A DNA stretch of 64,000 nt. It comes from CAVQXR01 sp963717955. GTDB lineage: Bacteria; Actinomycetota; Thermoleophilia; Gaiellales; Gaiellaceae. Positions 37,598 to 47,961 of the stretch are shown here, piece after piece; position 1 is the stretch's first letter; each line of letters begins with the position of its first letter. The translations under genes and the position numbers were made by a program. The notes under the pieces were generated by a model, which was not told where the DNA came from, searched no databases, and worked only from the letters and a program-made list of their open reading frames with translations. The stretch covers positions 558,001-622,000 of the forward strand of contig CAVQXR010000002.1 of assembly GCA_963717955.1 (NCBI GenBank). Reading direction: 5' to 3'.

Positions 37598-39281
37598 GTG
37601 GAAGGGGAGCACGACGTCCTCGTCGTGGGGGCCGGTTGCGCAGGTATGCGCGCCGCGATCGAGGCGTTCGACGCCGGCGCCGACGTCGCCATCGTCTCGA
37701 AGCTCCACCCGACCCGCAGCCACTCCGGGTCGGCGGAGGGCGGCATCAACGCCGCGCTCGGCAACGCGACCGAGGACAGTCCCGAGAAGCACGCGTTCGA
37801 CACCATCAAGGGCTCCGATTACCTCGGCGACCAGGACTCGATCGAGATCTTCACCCGGGAGGCGCCCGGCGACATCTACCAGCTCGAGCACTGGGGGTGC
37901 GTCTTCTCCCGCACGCCGGACGGGAAGCTCGCGCAACGGCCGTTCGGCGCCGCGGGCGCCCCTCGGACGGTGTTCGCTGCCGACATCACCGGCCACGTGC
38001 TGATCCACGTGCTCTACGAGCAGGTGATGAAGCGCGACATCCCGACCTACGAGGAGTACTTCGCCCACGACCTCGTCGTCGAGGACGGGCGCTGCCAGGG
38101 CGTCATCTGCTGGGATCTCCTCAACGGCGGCGTGAAGGCGATCGGCGCGAAGACGGTCGTGCTCGCGACGGGCGGCGTCGGCCGCATGTATCGGGCGACG
38201 ACGAACGCCTGGGCGTGCACGGGCGACGGGATGGCGATGGCGCTCCGGGCAGGCGTCCCGCTGAAGGACATGGAGTTCATGCAGTTCCACCCGACGACGA
38301 TGTACCCGAGCGGGATCCTGATCACGGAGGGTTGCCGGGGCGAGGGCGCCTACCTGCTCAACAAGGACGGTGAGCGGTTCATGGCGCGGTACGCGCCGAA
38401 CGCGCTGGAGCTCGCGAGCCGGGACGTGGTCTCCCGCTCGGAGCAGACCGAGATCGATCAGGGCCGCGGCGTCAACGGCTCGGTGCTCCTCGACCTGCGC
38501 CATCTCGGCGCGGAGCGGATCCTCGAACGCCTGCCGAGCTCGCGGGAGCTGGCCGTCACGTACGCGGGCGTGGACCCGATCTACGACCCGATCCCGGTGC
38601 GCCCCGGAGCGCACTACCACATGGGCGGCATCGAGACCGACAGCGACGGCCTGACCGAGCTCACCGGCCTCTACGCGGCCGGCGAGGCCGCCTGTGTGTC
38701 CGTCCACGGAGCGAACCGGCTCGGCGGCAACTCGCTCATGGAGACGATCACGTTCGGCCGGCGGGCCGGGCGGGCGGCGGCGGAGTGGGCGCTGTCCCAC
38801 ACGACGGTCACCGTCCCCGATTCCCGAGTTGTGGACGCCGAGCGCGAGATCCGGCGGCTGCTCGACCGGCGGAGCGGTGAGCGCCCCTACGTGCTGCGAG
38901 ACGAGCTCGGGTCGTCGATGCTCGAGAACTTCGGCGTGTTCCGGCGCGAGGACGCGATGGTGGAGCAGACAGGAGCTGATCGCCGGCCTGCGGGAGCGCT
39001 ACCCGGGCGTCTACGTCGAGGACAAGGGAGCGATCTTCAACAACGACCTGACCCAGGCGATCGAGCTCGGCGCGATGCTGGACGTCGCCGCGTGCATGCT
39101 CGAGTGCGGGATCGCGCGGAAGGAGAGCCGGGGCGCCCACTCCCGCCCCGACGACTATCCGGCGCGCGACGACGCGAACTTTCTCAAGCACTCCGTCGTC
39201 AGGTGGGTCGACGGGCAGCCTGCGCTCTCGTTCAAGCCCGTTCGCAGGACGAAGTGGGAGCCGCAGGAGCGCACGTACTGA
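37598..39281 (+). CDS. sdhA: Succinate dehydrogenase flavoprotein subunit, with a frameshift
   Basis: FAD subunit of complex II. VVGAGCAGMRAAIEA binds FAD; His42 in RSHSGSAEGGINAALGN is the expected covalent FAD site; HPTTMYPSGILITEGCRGEGAYL and HGANRLGGNSLMETITFG follow. GTG 37598 is 7 bases after TAGGGT. The frame changes near 38969 (GAGCAGACAGGAG): deleting one A rejoins EDAMVEQ to QELIAGLRERYPGVYVEDKG and yields about 560 residues with a normal C-terminus (VRRTKWEPQERTY). For a central enzyme a sequencing error is the simplest explanation. Confidence 0.88.
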
Positions 39282-40196
39282 TGCCTCGGCAGCTGCGCCC
39301 GCTCGCCGCGTTCCTGTCCGTCCTCGCCCTGCTCGCCCTTCCCGCGTGCGGCGGCGGGGACGACGGAGGGACGACGGCGACCGGCGGACGGCTCGAACGT
39401 CATCGCGGTCGCCGCGGAGGACACGCGGGCCGCGGGCAGCTCGAAGGTCGCGTTCTCGGCGACGGTGGGGATCGCGGGCGAGCAGGAGCCGGTCGAGCTC
39501 ACGGGCGAGGGCGAGTTCGACTACGAGCAGCAGGTCGGCCGGCTGACGTTCGACTTCGGCGCGCTGCTCGGGTCGCTCGGCGCGCTGGGCGAGAGCGTGT
39601 CGACGGAGGCGGAGATCATCTTCGACTCGTCGGTGATCTACCTGAACTTCCCGCTGCTCTCGAACCTGCTCCCCGGGGCGAAGCCGTGGATCAAGATCGA
39701 CCCGCAGCAGGTGCCCGAGACGGGCGGGTTCGACCTGAGCGCGCTCGCCCAGGCGGGCCAGAACGATCCGTCGCAGCTCCTCGCCTACCTCGGTGGCGCC
39801 GAGAACGTGCAGGAGGTCGGCACGGAGACCGTCCGCGGTGAGGAGACGACGCACTACACGGCGACGGTGGATCTCCGCAAGGCGGTCGAGTCGGCCCCGC
39901 CGGAGCTGCAGGCGCAGCTCGAGCAGTCCGTCGCCCAGCTCGAGGAGTCCGGCAAGCCGACCGTGGTCCCCGTCGACGTCTGGATCGCGGACGACGGGCT
40001 CATCCGCCGCGTCACGATCGACTACTCGGCAGCCGCGTCGGAGACGGCAGAGCCCGTGCAGAACACGATCACGATGGAGTTCTTCGACTACGGGACGGAG
40101 GTCACCGCAGAGCCGCCGCCCGCCGACGAGGTCGTCGACATCGCCGAGCTGAGCGGATTGCTCGGCGGGGGCGATGACGGCGCCACGACGCCGTAG
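39281..40196 (+). CDS. LppX/LprAFG-like lipoprotein, with a frameshift
   Basis: Starts at ATG 39281 overlapping the sdhA stop. Signal sequence PLAAFLSVLALLALPAC with lipobox Cys, then GGGDDGGTTATG. Near 39386 one extra G separates this from the second frame (SNVIAVAAEDTRAAGSSKVAFSATVG..., TGEGEFDYEQQVGRLTFDF, VDVWIADDGLIRRVTIDYS), which is the LppX/LprG-type lipid-binding fold of actinobacterial lipoproteins. Corrected length about 304. Its place between sdhA and sdhB is odd; it may have joined the operon secondarily. Confidence 0.75.
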
Positions 40197-40217
40197 CGAC
40201 GAGGAGGGGTTCCCGAG

Positions 40218-41315
40218 GTGCAGGTTGGGCTGAAGATCTGGAGGTACGACGCGGAGAGCGGCGAGCGGCGGCTCGAGGACTTCGAGATCGAGGCGCCCGA
40301 GTGGGCGACGCTGCTCGACGTCCTCGACATCATCAAGGACCGCCACGACGGGTCGCTCTCGTACCGCAAGAGCTGCCGCATGATGATCTGCGGCTCCTGC
40401 GGCATGCGGATGGACGGGGCCGCGGTCCTCGCCTGCCAGGCCCGGATGCTCCCGATCGTCGAGGCCGGTCGCGTGCCCGTGATCTCGGCGATGGGCAACC
40501 TCCCGATCCTCAAGGATCTCGTGGTCGACATGGGGCCGTTCTGGTCGAAGATGCGGGCGATGAAGCCGTGGCTCCAGACGGGCTACGAGGACATCCCGGA
40601 CAAGGAGTTCGTCGTCCCGGCGGACAAGATGGACCCGATCCGCAAGGAGGCGCTCTGCATCATGTGCGCCTGCTGCGTCTCGGAGTGCAACTCCATGGAG
40701 TCCGATCCCGAGTTCTTCGGCCCGGCGGCGCTCGCCAAGGGCTTCCGCTTCGTGGGCGACCCGCGCGACCAGGCGACGGTCGAGCGGCTGTCGATCTACA
40801 ACGACGAGCACGGGATCTGGGACTGCACCCGCTGCTACTTCTGCAACGAGCGCTGCCCGAAGGGCGTCGACCCGCGCGACTCGATCGCGAAGCTCGGCGC
40901 CGAGTCGATGCGGCTGGGCTTCGAGGAGGACATGGGCGCGAAGCATGCGAAGTGGTTCGTCGTCTCCGCGAAATCGACGGGGTGGCTGCGCGAGACGGAG
41001 CTCGTGCCGAAGACGCAGGGGCTCAGGCAGGCGCTGAAGGAGACGAAGTTCGCGCTGAGCCTCGCCCGGAGGAGCAAGGTGCCGCTGCCGTTCCCGCCCC
41101 ATGTCGCCGACCGCCAGCAGGAGGCCCGACAGCTCCACGAGATCGTGAAGGTGCAGGGTAGGGACGGTGCGGCGGGCATCGTGCAGGGCGAGCGCGCGCT
41201 CGGCCGGATCGAGAAGCACGACGAGGCCTTCGCGGAGGCAGCGGCCCGGGGCCCGTACGGCCCGGGCTCCTTCCCGGTTCCGTTTCTCCCCGAGGTCGAG
41301 AAGGAGGGCGCGTGA
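40218..41315 (+). CDS. sdhB: Succinate dehydrogenase iron-sulfur subunit
   Basis: 365 residues from GTG 40218 with GAGGAGGGG upstream. N-terminal 2Fe-2S motif CRMMICGSCGMRMDGAAVLAC; two further clusters in CIMCACCVSEC and CTRCYFCNERCPKGVDP. The ~100-residue C-terminal extension beyond the usual end is found in complex II forms that pair with a CCG-domain subunit. Passes electrons from SdhA to the downstream SdhE. Confidence 0.92.
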   Translation: MQVGLKIWRYDAESGERRLEDFEIEAPEWATLLDVLDIIKDRHDGSLSYRKSCRMMICGSCGMRMDGAAVLACQARMLPIVEAGRVPVISAMGNLPILKDLVVDMGPFWSKMRAMKPWLQTGYEDIPDKEFVVPADKMDPIRKEALCIMCACCVSECNSMESDPEFFGPAALAKGFRFVGDPRDQATVERLSIYNDEHGIWDCTRCYFCNERCPKGVDPRDSIAKLGAESMRLGFEEDMGAKHAKWFVVSAKSTGWLRETELVPKTQGLRQALKETKFALSLARRSKVPLPFPPHVADRQQEARQLHEIVKVQGRDGAAGIVQGERALGRIEKHDEAFAEAAARGPYGPGSFPVPFLPEVEKEGA

Positions 41316-42196
41316 TGCGCGTCGCCTACTACAAGGGTTGCCTCGCGTCGCTCTCGGCCAAGGAGCTCGACTCGGCGACGCAGGCGCTCGCGCCGAAGCT
41401 GGACCTCGAGCTGGAGACGCTCGAGGCGGTCACCTGCTGTGGAGCGGGGGACATCCACGAGGCCGAGCCCGACTACTACGTCCACCTGAATGCCCGGATC
41501 CTCGCCTACGCGGAAGCGGCCGGCTGCGACACGCTGATGACGATCTGCAACGTCTGCACGCTCAACCTGCGGCAGGCGAACTTCGAGCTGCAGGGCGATG
41601 AGGCGCTTCGCGAGCGGGTGAACGAGAACCTGCGGAACGTCGGCGCGCCGCCGTACAGCGGCGGGGTCGACGTCAAGCACTTCCTGTGGCTCGTCGCCGA
41701 GGGCGACGGCTACGAGCGCCTGCAGGAGGTCGCGCACAAGGGCCTACGAGGCCTGAAGATCGCGCCGTTCTACGGCTGTCAGATCCTCCGTCCGTCGAAG
41801 CTCCTCGGCTTCGAGGACCCCGACCGGCCTCATTCGCTCGAGAAGATCATCGCCGCCTGCGGCGGGGAGGCGGTCGACTATCCGGCGAAGGTGAAGTGCT
41901 GCGGGTTCCCGATCATCCAGGCCCGCGAGGAGGTGGCGCTCGGCGAGCTGATCCAGCCGATCCAGCAGGCGTTGGAGGCCGGCGCGGACGCGATGGTCAC
42001 GCCGTGCCCGCTGTGCCACCTCTCGCTCGACGCATGGCAGCAGAAGCTCGAGCAGCAGACCGGCCGCAGCTTCGGGCTGCCGATCCTCCATCTCGCGCAG
42101 CTGATCGGGGTCGCGGCCGGGCTCGAGGAGGCCGACCTGAAGTTCCGGCGGCACGTCGTCACGATGCAGCCGGTGCTCGAGAAGCTCACGAACTGA
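41315..42196 (+). CDS. CCG-domain (HdrB/SdhE-like) subunit of complex II
   Basis: 293 residues with two cysteine-rich CCG domains: YKGC...CCGAGD...CNVC and YGC...CCGFP...CPLC. Such subunits replace the heme-bearing membrane anchors in type E succinate:quinone reductases and in thiol:fumarate reductase. No SdhC/SdhD membrane gene is nearby. AAGGAGGG stands 6 bases before ATG 41315, preferred over GTG 41312. The start overlaps the sdhB stop. Confidence 0.88.
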   Translation: MRVAYYKGCLASLSAKELDSATQALAPKLDLELETLEAVTCCGAGDIHEAEPDYYVHLNARILAYAEAAGCDTLMTICNVCTLNLRQANFELQGDEALRERVNENLRNVGAPPYSGGVDVKHFLWLVAEGDGYERLQEVAHKGLRGLKIAPFYGCQILRPSKLLGFEDPDRPHSLEKIIAACGGEAVDYPAKVKCCGFPIIQAREEVALGELIQPIQQALEAGADAMVTPCPLCHLSLDAWQQKLEQQTGRSFGLPILHLAQLIGVAAGLEEADLKFRRHVVTMQPVLEKLTN

Positions 42197-43026
42197 GCAC
42201 GCTCGCTCGCGCCGCGGGAGCCCTTGCGCTGGCCGGCCTCGGCTGGGGCCTCTTCGAGTCACAGTGGGTGGAGCGGCGGCGGGTCGAGGTCCCGGTACGG
42301 CGGTTGCCCCCCGAGCTCGACGGGCTCCGCATCCTCCACCTCTCGGACCTGCACCTCGGCTCCGTGTCGCTCAACGGCCGCACCGTGCGCAAGGCGGTCG
42401 GCTGGACGCCTGCCCAGGAGGCCGACGTCGTCGGGCTGACCGGGGACCTCCTGGCCCGGCCAACCGGCGAGCTGCCGTTGCGAGCTGCGCTGGCGCGCCT
42501 GTCCCCGCGCCTCGGCAGCTTCGCCGTGCTCGGAAACGTCGACGTCGCCGACACGCGGGACCCGTTCTCGGGCGGCGCGCGGCTCGACGATCTCCATCCG
42601 CAGGCGACGCTGCTCGCCGACTCCGCGGTCACCGTCGAGACGGCCGGGCGGCGGGTGCAGATTGCGGGCCTCGCCGTGGGGAGCCGCTACGCGCCGCCGC
42701 GAGACCTCGCCGACCCCGGCGCCGACCTGCGGATCCTGCTCGCCCACTTCCCCGACACGGTCGATCGACTCGAGCCGGGCGCGTTCGATCTCGTCCTCTC
42801 GGGGCATACGCACGACGGGCAGATCTGCGTGCCCTACCCGGGCGGGAAGCTCCGTCTAGCCGGGCACCAGGAGCCGTACCCGGTCGGCGTCTACCGGCTT
42901 CCCCAGGGGACGCTCGTCGTCTCCCGGGGCACGGGAACGACGTTCGTCCCGTTCCGGTTCTGGTCGCGCCCCGAGGCCGCGGTGCTGGTGCTGCGTCCGG
43001 AGGAATCCCGAGACGGAGCACTCTAG
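42193..43026 (+). CDS. Membrane-anchored metallophosphoesterase
   Basis: About 277 residues. N-terminal hydrophobic segment (ARAAGALALAGLGWGLFE), then calcineurin-like motifs LHLSDLHLG, VGLTGDLLA, LGNVDV, LLAHFPD, LSGHTHDGQI. The family's GNH(E/D) motif reads GNVD, replacing the catalytic His, as some small phosphodiesterases do. YkuE-like. No ATG or GTG fits the full N-terminus; translation may start at CTG 42193 overlapping the previous stop, or at GTG 42268, which would drop the anchor. Confidence 0.75.
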   Translation: MSTLARAAGALALAGLGWGLFESQWVERRRVEVPVRRLPPELDGLRILHLSDLHLGSVSLNGRTVRKAVGWTPAQEADVVGLTGDLLARPTGELPLRAALARLSPRLGSFAVLGNVDVADTRDPFSGGARLDDLHPQATLLADSAVTVETAGRRVQIAGLAVGSRYAPPRDLADPGADLRILLAHFPDTVDRLEPGAFDLVLSGHTHDGQICVPYPGGKLRLAGHQEPYPVGVYRLPQGTLVVSRGTGTTFVPFRFWSRPEAAVLVLRPEESRDGAL

Positions 43027-43036
43027 AATCGGCGGT

Positions 43037-43657
43037 GTGGCGTACAGGCTCGAACCGGTCACGCGACTGACCCTTCCGGGCGCGCCGCCCGTCTGCGTGG
43101 ACTGCGCCTTCTGGCAGAGCCGCAGCGACCGACCGGCCCAGAAGCAGCGCTGGGCGGAGCGCACCGAGGGAGACTGGGGGTCGTGGGGAACGCTGTACCG
43201 GGGCGAGGACGACCGCCGGCTCGGGTTCCTGCAGTACGGGCCCGCCCCGTTGTATCCGCGGGCGCGGGAGCTCCCGGCGGGACCGCCGTCCGAGGACGCC
43301 GTCCTGATCACGTGCGCGTATCTGTCCGACCCCTCGACACCGTGGGTCATGCAGAGCCTCTTCCTCGCCGTGATCGGCGAGGTGCGCGACCGCAGGCTGC
43401 CAGCGATCGAGGCCTTCGGATACCGCTACCCGGAAGGCGCGACGCCCACCGACCGGTTCCTGGTCCACCGAACAGTGTTCCCGGCCGACTTCCTCGGCGA
43501 CTTCGGCTTCGTCCCGCTGCGCTCCGACGGGCGGGTCGAGCTCGGGCGCCTCGAGCTGGGCGGCCTGATCCGGGGCGAGGACGCGGCGTTCGAGCGGGCC
43601 CTGCGGTACGTGAGACATCGGCTGCTGGCGCCGGAGCCGGTTCCCGAGCGCCACTGA
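43037..43657 (+). CDS. GNAT-like acetyltransferase-family protein
   Basis: 206 residues, GTG 7 bases after TAGAAT (43024-43029). The opening VTRLTLPGAPPVCVDCAFWQ, LGFLQYGPAPLYPRARELPAGPPSEDAVLITCAYL and the AIEAFGYRYP segment resemble an actinobacterial GNAT-like family with a CxxCxFW start. The glycine-rich acetyl-CoA loop is weak here, so it may be non-catalytic. Role unknown. Confidence 0.65.
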   Translation: MAYRLEPVTRLTLPGAPPVCVDCAFWQSRSDRPAQKQRWAERTEGDWGSWGTLYRGEDDRRLGFLQYGPAPLYPRARELPAGPPSEDAVLITCAYLSDPSTPWVMQSLFLAVIGEVRDRRLPAIEAFGYRYPEGATPTDRFLVHRTVFPADFLGDFGFVPLRSDGRVELGRLELGGLIRGEDAAFERALRYVRHRLLAPEPVPERH

Positions 43658-43661
43658 CCGG

Positions 43662-43763
43662 ATGATCCCCACACTTCACGACTCCGCGGCGGACTGGCCG
43701 CGGCCGGACGATGCGCTCCCGGATCCGGGCGAGCGGCTCGTTCTCGCCGCAGGGGTGGCCTGA
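43662..43763 (+). CDS. Possible 33-residue ORF
   Basis: ATG 43662 to TGA 43763, between two genes on the same strand. The product is acidic (DDALPDPGERLV) without a known motif. No ribosome binding site is evident, so this is only a possibility. Confidence 0.2.
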   Translation: MIPTLHDSAADWPRPDDALPDPGERLVLAAGVA

Positions 43764-43798
43764 TCACCGCCGGGGGCGACCGACGTTCCGATCGCGGC

Positions 43799-44980
43799 GT
43801 GCTCCTCGCCGTCTCGCTCGGCACGGTCCTGGCGCCGCTCAACTCGACGATGATCGCCGTTGCGATCCCCGAGATCGCGGACGACTTCGACGTGCCGCTC
43901 TCATCGGTCGGTTGGCTCGTCACCGCGTACCTGATCGTGGTCGCCGCGTTCCAGCCCGTCGCCGGCAGGCTCGGCGACCGTTTCGGCCGGCGCCGGCTGT
44001 TCCTGATCGGCCTCGCCGGCTTCGGGGCGGCCTCCGTCGGAGCGGCGCTCGCGCCGAGCCTTGCGGTGCTGATCGCCTTACGTGTCGTCCAGGCCTTCGC
44101 GGGTGCGCTCTCGTTCCCGAACGGCGCTGCGATCGTCCGTTTCGCGGTCCCGCCCGAGCGCCGCGCGGCGGCGTTCGGCGTCGTCTGGGGCGTCGCCACC
44201 GCAGCGGCTGCGATCGGGCCGACGCTCGGAGGCCTGATCGTCGAGGGCTCCGGCTGGCAGGCGATGTTCTACGCAAGCGCTCCCATCGCCGTTGCGGCGC
44301 TCGTGCTCGGGGCGAGGGCGCTGCCTCGCACCGAGCAGCTGGTCGGGCGGCGGACCGGCGCGACGAGCACGGCTGACCTCTTCCGCATCCGAAGCTTCAC
44401 CGCGGCGACCGCGGGCATCGCGCTCTCGAATCTCGCCATGTACACGACCCTGCTGGCCGTCCCGATCTTCCTCATCGACGACCGGGCCTGGTCGGTCGCG
44501 GCCGCGGGCCTCGCGCTCACGGTCTTCTCGGCCCCGGCGGCGGTGCTGTCGCCCGTCGGCGGGCGGCTCGCCGATCGCCGCGGGAGGCGCTTCCCGGCCG
44601 TTCTCGGGCTGTCGATCTCGACGGCCGCGCTCCTCCCGCTCGCCCTCGGCGTCGATTCGTCGCCTGCCCTGCTCGCCTGCCTCGGCCTCGCGGGCGTCGG
44701 CTTCGGGCTCTCCGTCGTGGCCCTGCAGACGGCCGCAATCGAAGCGGCGCCCCCGCAGAGCTCCGGGGCGGCGGCCGGGATCTTCTCCACGAGCCGGTAC
44801 GTCGGCGGAATCGTCGGCTCCCTCGTGATCGGGGTCACGCTCGAGTCGACCGTGGGCGGCGTGACAGGGTTCCAGACCGTCGCCGCGGTGATCGTCGCCG
44901 CCGCGCTGCTTGCGGTCGTGGCTTCGCTCGAGCTGCGGGGCCCGAAAGGCTCTCCGGAGCCCGCCGACGTGGGTGTCTAG
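43799..44980 (+). CDS. MFS drug transporter
   Basis: 393 residues with 12 predicted membrane segments. Opens LGTVLAPLNSTMIAVAIPEIADDF, the DHA-type multidrug signature; loop 2-3 motif GRLGDRFGRRRLFLIGL; motif C-like GPTLGGLIVEG. Proton-driven efflux is expected; substrate unknown. GTG 43799 is a compromise: the frame is open further upstream, but no better start is seen. Confidence 0.85.
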   Translation: MLLAVSLGTVLAPLNSTMIAVAIPEIADDFDVPLSSVGWLVTAYLIVVAAFQPVAGRLGDRFGRRRLFLIGLAGFGAASVGAALAPSLAVLIALRVVQAFAGALSFPNGAAIVRFAVPPERRAAAFGVVWGVATAAAAIGPTLGGLIVEGSGWQAMFYASAPIAVAALVLGARALPRTEQLVGRRTGATSTADLFRIRSFTAATAGIALSNLAMYTTLLAVPIFLIDDRAWSVAAAGLALTVFSAPAAVLSPVGGRLADRRGRRFPAVLGLSISTAALLPLALGVDSSPALLACLGLAGVGFGLSVVALQTAAIEAAPPQSSGAAAGIFSTSRYVGGIVGSLVIGVTLESTVGGVTGFQTVAAVIVAAALLAVVASLELRGPKGSPEPADVGV

Positions 44981-45025
44981 GACATCTTGCTGAGCCTCGG
45001 GCTCCTCGGCCGAGACTGACGCGGT

Positions 45026-45983
45026 CTACGCGGGCAGCAGGTTCCGCTCGAGCAGGGTCTCGGCGACCTGGACGGCGTTGAGCGCCGCGCCCTTGCGGAG
45101 GTTGTCGTTCACGACCAGCAGCGCGAGCACGTTGTCGGCGGTCGGGTCGCGCCGGACGCGGCCGACGTGCACCTCGTCCGTGCCGGCGACCTGCCCGGGC
45201 GTCGGCATGCCGGCCAGACGGATGTGCGGCGCGGCCGCGAGAGCCTCGCGTGCCTCCGCAGGCGAGAGGGGTCGTCGCGTCTCGACCCAGACCGCCTGCG
45301 CATGGCCGATCAACACCGGGACCCGCATGCAGGTCGCGTGCAGCGGCAGGTCCGGCAGGTCGAGGATCTTCCGGGTCTCCTCGCGCAGCTTGTACTCCTC
45401 GGACAGCTCGTCGAACTCACCCTCCGGGATCCAGTCGATCGCGAGATCCGCCCCCGCGGGCTCGGTCTCGCGCAGGCGCTGCATCGCCGCGTCGCCGGCG
45501 CCCGACACCGACTGGTAGGTGGCCAGGCGCACGCGGGCGAGGCCGGCCGCCTCGTGAAGCGGCTTGAGCGCGCACGCGAGCTGCATCGCGGAGCAGTTCG
45601 GGTTCGCGACGATGCGATCGTCGGGGCCGACGGCATCGTCGTTCACACCCGCGACGACGAGCGGGACGCCCGGCACCAGCCGGTAGGCGTCGGACTTGTC
45701 GATCACGGTCGCGCCGCCCTCGACGGCGAAGGGCACGAGCTCACGGCTCGTCGCCGTGCCGACCGAGAAGAAGCAGAGGTCGAGCCCACCCGCGGCGAGC
45801 CGCTCCGGCGTGGCCTCCTCGACCGCCAGCTCACGCTCGCCGAAGCGGACGCGTGCTCCCGGCGGAGCGGGCGCTCGCGAGGGCGCTGACGTTCGCGAAC
45901 CCGCGCGCCGCGAGGAGCGAGAGCGTCACGGTGCCGACGGCGCCCGTCGCGCCGACCACGCCGACTCGCACGCCGTACGTCAC
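45026..45983 (-). CDS. asd: Aspartate-semialdehyde dehydrogenase, with a frameshift
   Basis: NADPH-dependent enzyme of the aspartate pathway (lysine, threonine, methionine). GTG 45983 overlaps the lysC stop (GTGA). N-terminal VGVVGATGAVGTVTLSLLAARGF is the nucleotide site. The frame shifts near 45858 (one extra base after SARSAG); the rest reads FGERELAVEEATPERL, VIDKSDAYRL, VANPNCSAMQLACALKPLH with catalytic Cys, and RVPVLIGHAQAVWVE. Corrected length about 318. Coupled with lysC, the usual pair. Confidence 0.85.
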
Positions 45984-47225
45984 GGTCGTGCCTCCGCCTC
46001 GCCGGCCAGCCCCAGCGTGTCGTGGAGCGAGCGCACGACGCGCTCGGCGTCCGCGGCCGGAACGTAGAAGGCGATCCTGATCGGCGACGTCGAGATGAAC
46101 TGGGGGTCGATGCGCAGCTCGCGAAGGGTTTCGAACGTGCGCGCGGCGATTTCCGGGTGGCTCCTCATCCCGGCGCCGACGACGGTCACCTTCGCGAGCT
46201 CGTCGTACTCGGACCAGCTCGCTCCGAGGCGGTCGAGCGCGTCGGCCGTGGCCGCTCGATCCGCCGCGGGCGCCGAGAAGACGATCACGTCGGCGCTCGT
46301 CTGGGTGATCGTGTCGACGTCGACGTGCGCGTCGGCGAGCGCCGAGACGAGGTCGGCCGGATGCGCGCCGTGGACACGGTAGACCGTCTCGTCGGTGGTG
46401 TGCGCGACACCCGAGATGACTGCATTCTCCATGCGCGAATCGCTTTCCTCGACGACCCACGTCCCCGGCTCGTCGCGGAACGTCGAGCGGACGTGAAGCG
46501 GCACCCCGTGATTGCGGGCGAACTCGACCGAGCGTAGCTGAAGGACGCGAGCCCCGGCAGCGGTCAGCTCGAGCATCTCCTCGTAGCCGAGCGCGGTGAG
46601 CTTCCTCCCTGCCGGGACGACCAGGGGGTCGGCGCTGTAGACACCGTTCGACGTCCGTATAGATCTCGCATGCGCCAGCGTGGAGCGCGGCCGCGAGCGC
46701 GACGGCGGTCGCGTCCGACCCGCCCCGCCCGAGCGTGGTGATGTCCCGGCCCTGCGACATCCCCTGGAACCCGGCGACGAGCGCGATCCGCCCGTCATCG
46801 AGCGCTCCCTCGATCCGCTGCGTGCGAACGTCGACGATCCGCGCCATCCCGTGGACCGTGTCCGTGATGATGCCGGCCTGCGACCCGGTCAGCGAGACGG
46901 CCTCGACGCCGAGGTCGTTGATCGCCATCGCAACGAGCGCGCACGAGATCCGCTCGCCCACCGAGAGGAGCACGTCCAGCTCGCGTGGGTCCGGTGCCGG
47001 GGACACCCGGCGGGCGAGGCCGATCAGGTCGTCCGTCGTCTTGCCCATGGCAGACACGACCCCGACGACCCGGGCGCCGGCCCTCCTCGCGGCGACCAGG
47101 CGGCTCGCGACGGCGCGGATCCGCTCGGCATCGCCCACCGACGTGCCGCCGAACTTCATCACCACCGTGGACCCGGCGCGCGCCGCCCGGTCGCCGCGCA
47201 CCGCCTCGTGCTCGGAGGTGATCAC
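45980..47225 (-). CDS. lysC: Aspartate kinase, with a frameshift
   Basis: First step of the aspartate pathway. GTG 47225 is 7 bases after TACACT (47233-47238, minus strand). STVVMKFGGTSVGDAERI, VVSAMGKTTDDLI, TTLGRGGSDATAVALAAAL and CEIYTDV make the kinase domain; the C-terminal half has two ACT domains that bind Lys/Thr. An extra base near 46653 splits CEIYTDV from NGVYSADPLVVPAGRKL. Corrected length about 414, normal for the family. Operon with asd. Confidence 0.88.
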
Positions 47226-47285
47226 AGGTGGGAGTGTAGGGGCCGGATCGGTCCTGCCCAGGCGTCGACCCGTCACGTCGGGTCG

Positions 47286-47876
47286 CTACATCTCACGCCG
47301 GCCGGCGAGCGCGCGCCCGAGCGTCACCTCGTCCGCGTACTCGAGGTCGCTGCCCACCGGGAGACCGCTTGCGAGCCGGGTCACGCGCGCCCGGTCGCGG
47401 AGGCGGTCCGCGATGAACGCGGCGGTCGCCTCACCGGTCATCGTCGGGTTCGTGGCGAGGACGACCTCCTCGACGCCGCCCTGCTCGACCCGCCGGAAGA
47501 GCTGCTCGAGCCGCAGATCCTCGGGCTCGACGCCGTCGATCGGGGACAGGGCCCCACCGAGGACGTGATAGACGCCGCGGTACTCGTGCGTCCGCTCCAG
47601 CGCGATGAGGTCGACCGGTTGCTCCACCACGCAGACGACCGTGTGGTCGCGCCGCGGGTCGAGGCAGATGCCGCAGACCTCCTGCTCGGTGAGGTTGCCG
47701 CAATCCCGGCAGAAGCCGATCCGCTCCTTCGCCTCGCGGATCGCCTCGGCGAGCGCGAGCGCCTCCTCGCTCGGCGAGCGCAGGATGTGGAATGCGAGGC
47801 GCTGGGCCGTGCGCGTGCCGACGCCCGGCAGGCGGGTGAGCTGTACCACGAGGTTCTCGAGGACGGGGGAGACCAC
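47286..47876 (-). CDS. recR: Recombination mediator RecR
   Basis: 196 residues. Helix-hairpin-helix LPGVGTRTAQRLAFHIL, zinc finger Cys56-x2-Cys59 and Cys68-x2-Cys71 (CRDCGNL...CGICLD), Toprim domain VCVVEQPVDLIALERT and ATNPTMTGEATAAFIAD. Works with RecF/RecO loading RecA. Part of the dnaX-ybaB-recR block. Confidence 0.95.
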   Translation of the reverse strand: MVSPVLENLVVQLTRLPGVGTRTAQRLAFHILRSPSEEALALAEAIREAKERIGFCRDCGNLTEQEVCGICLDPRRDHTVVCVVEQPVDLIALERTHEYRGVYHVLGGALSPIDGVEPEDLRLEQLFRRVEQGGVEEVVLATNPTMTGEATAAFIADRLRDRARVTRLASGLPVGSDLEYADEVTLGRALAGRREM

Positions 47877-47961
47877 CTGCGTATTGTGGCGACCGGGTCG
47901 TACGGGCCGTGTCCGACACCCGGCCGACCGGCGCGTCAGCCGCGTCGACCCGGGCGAGCTC

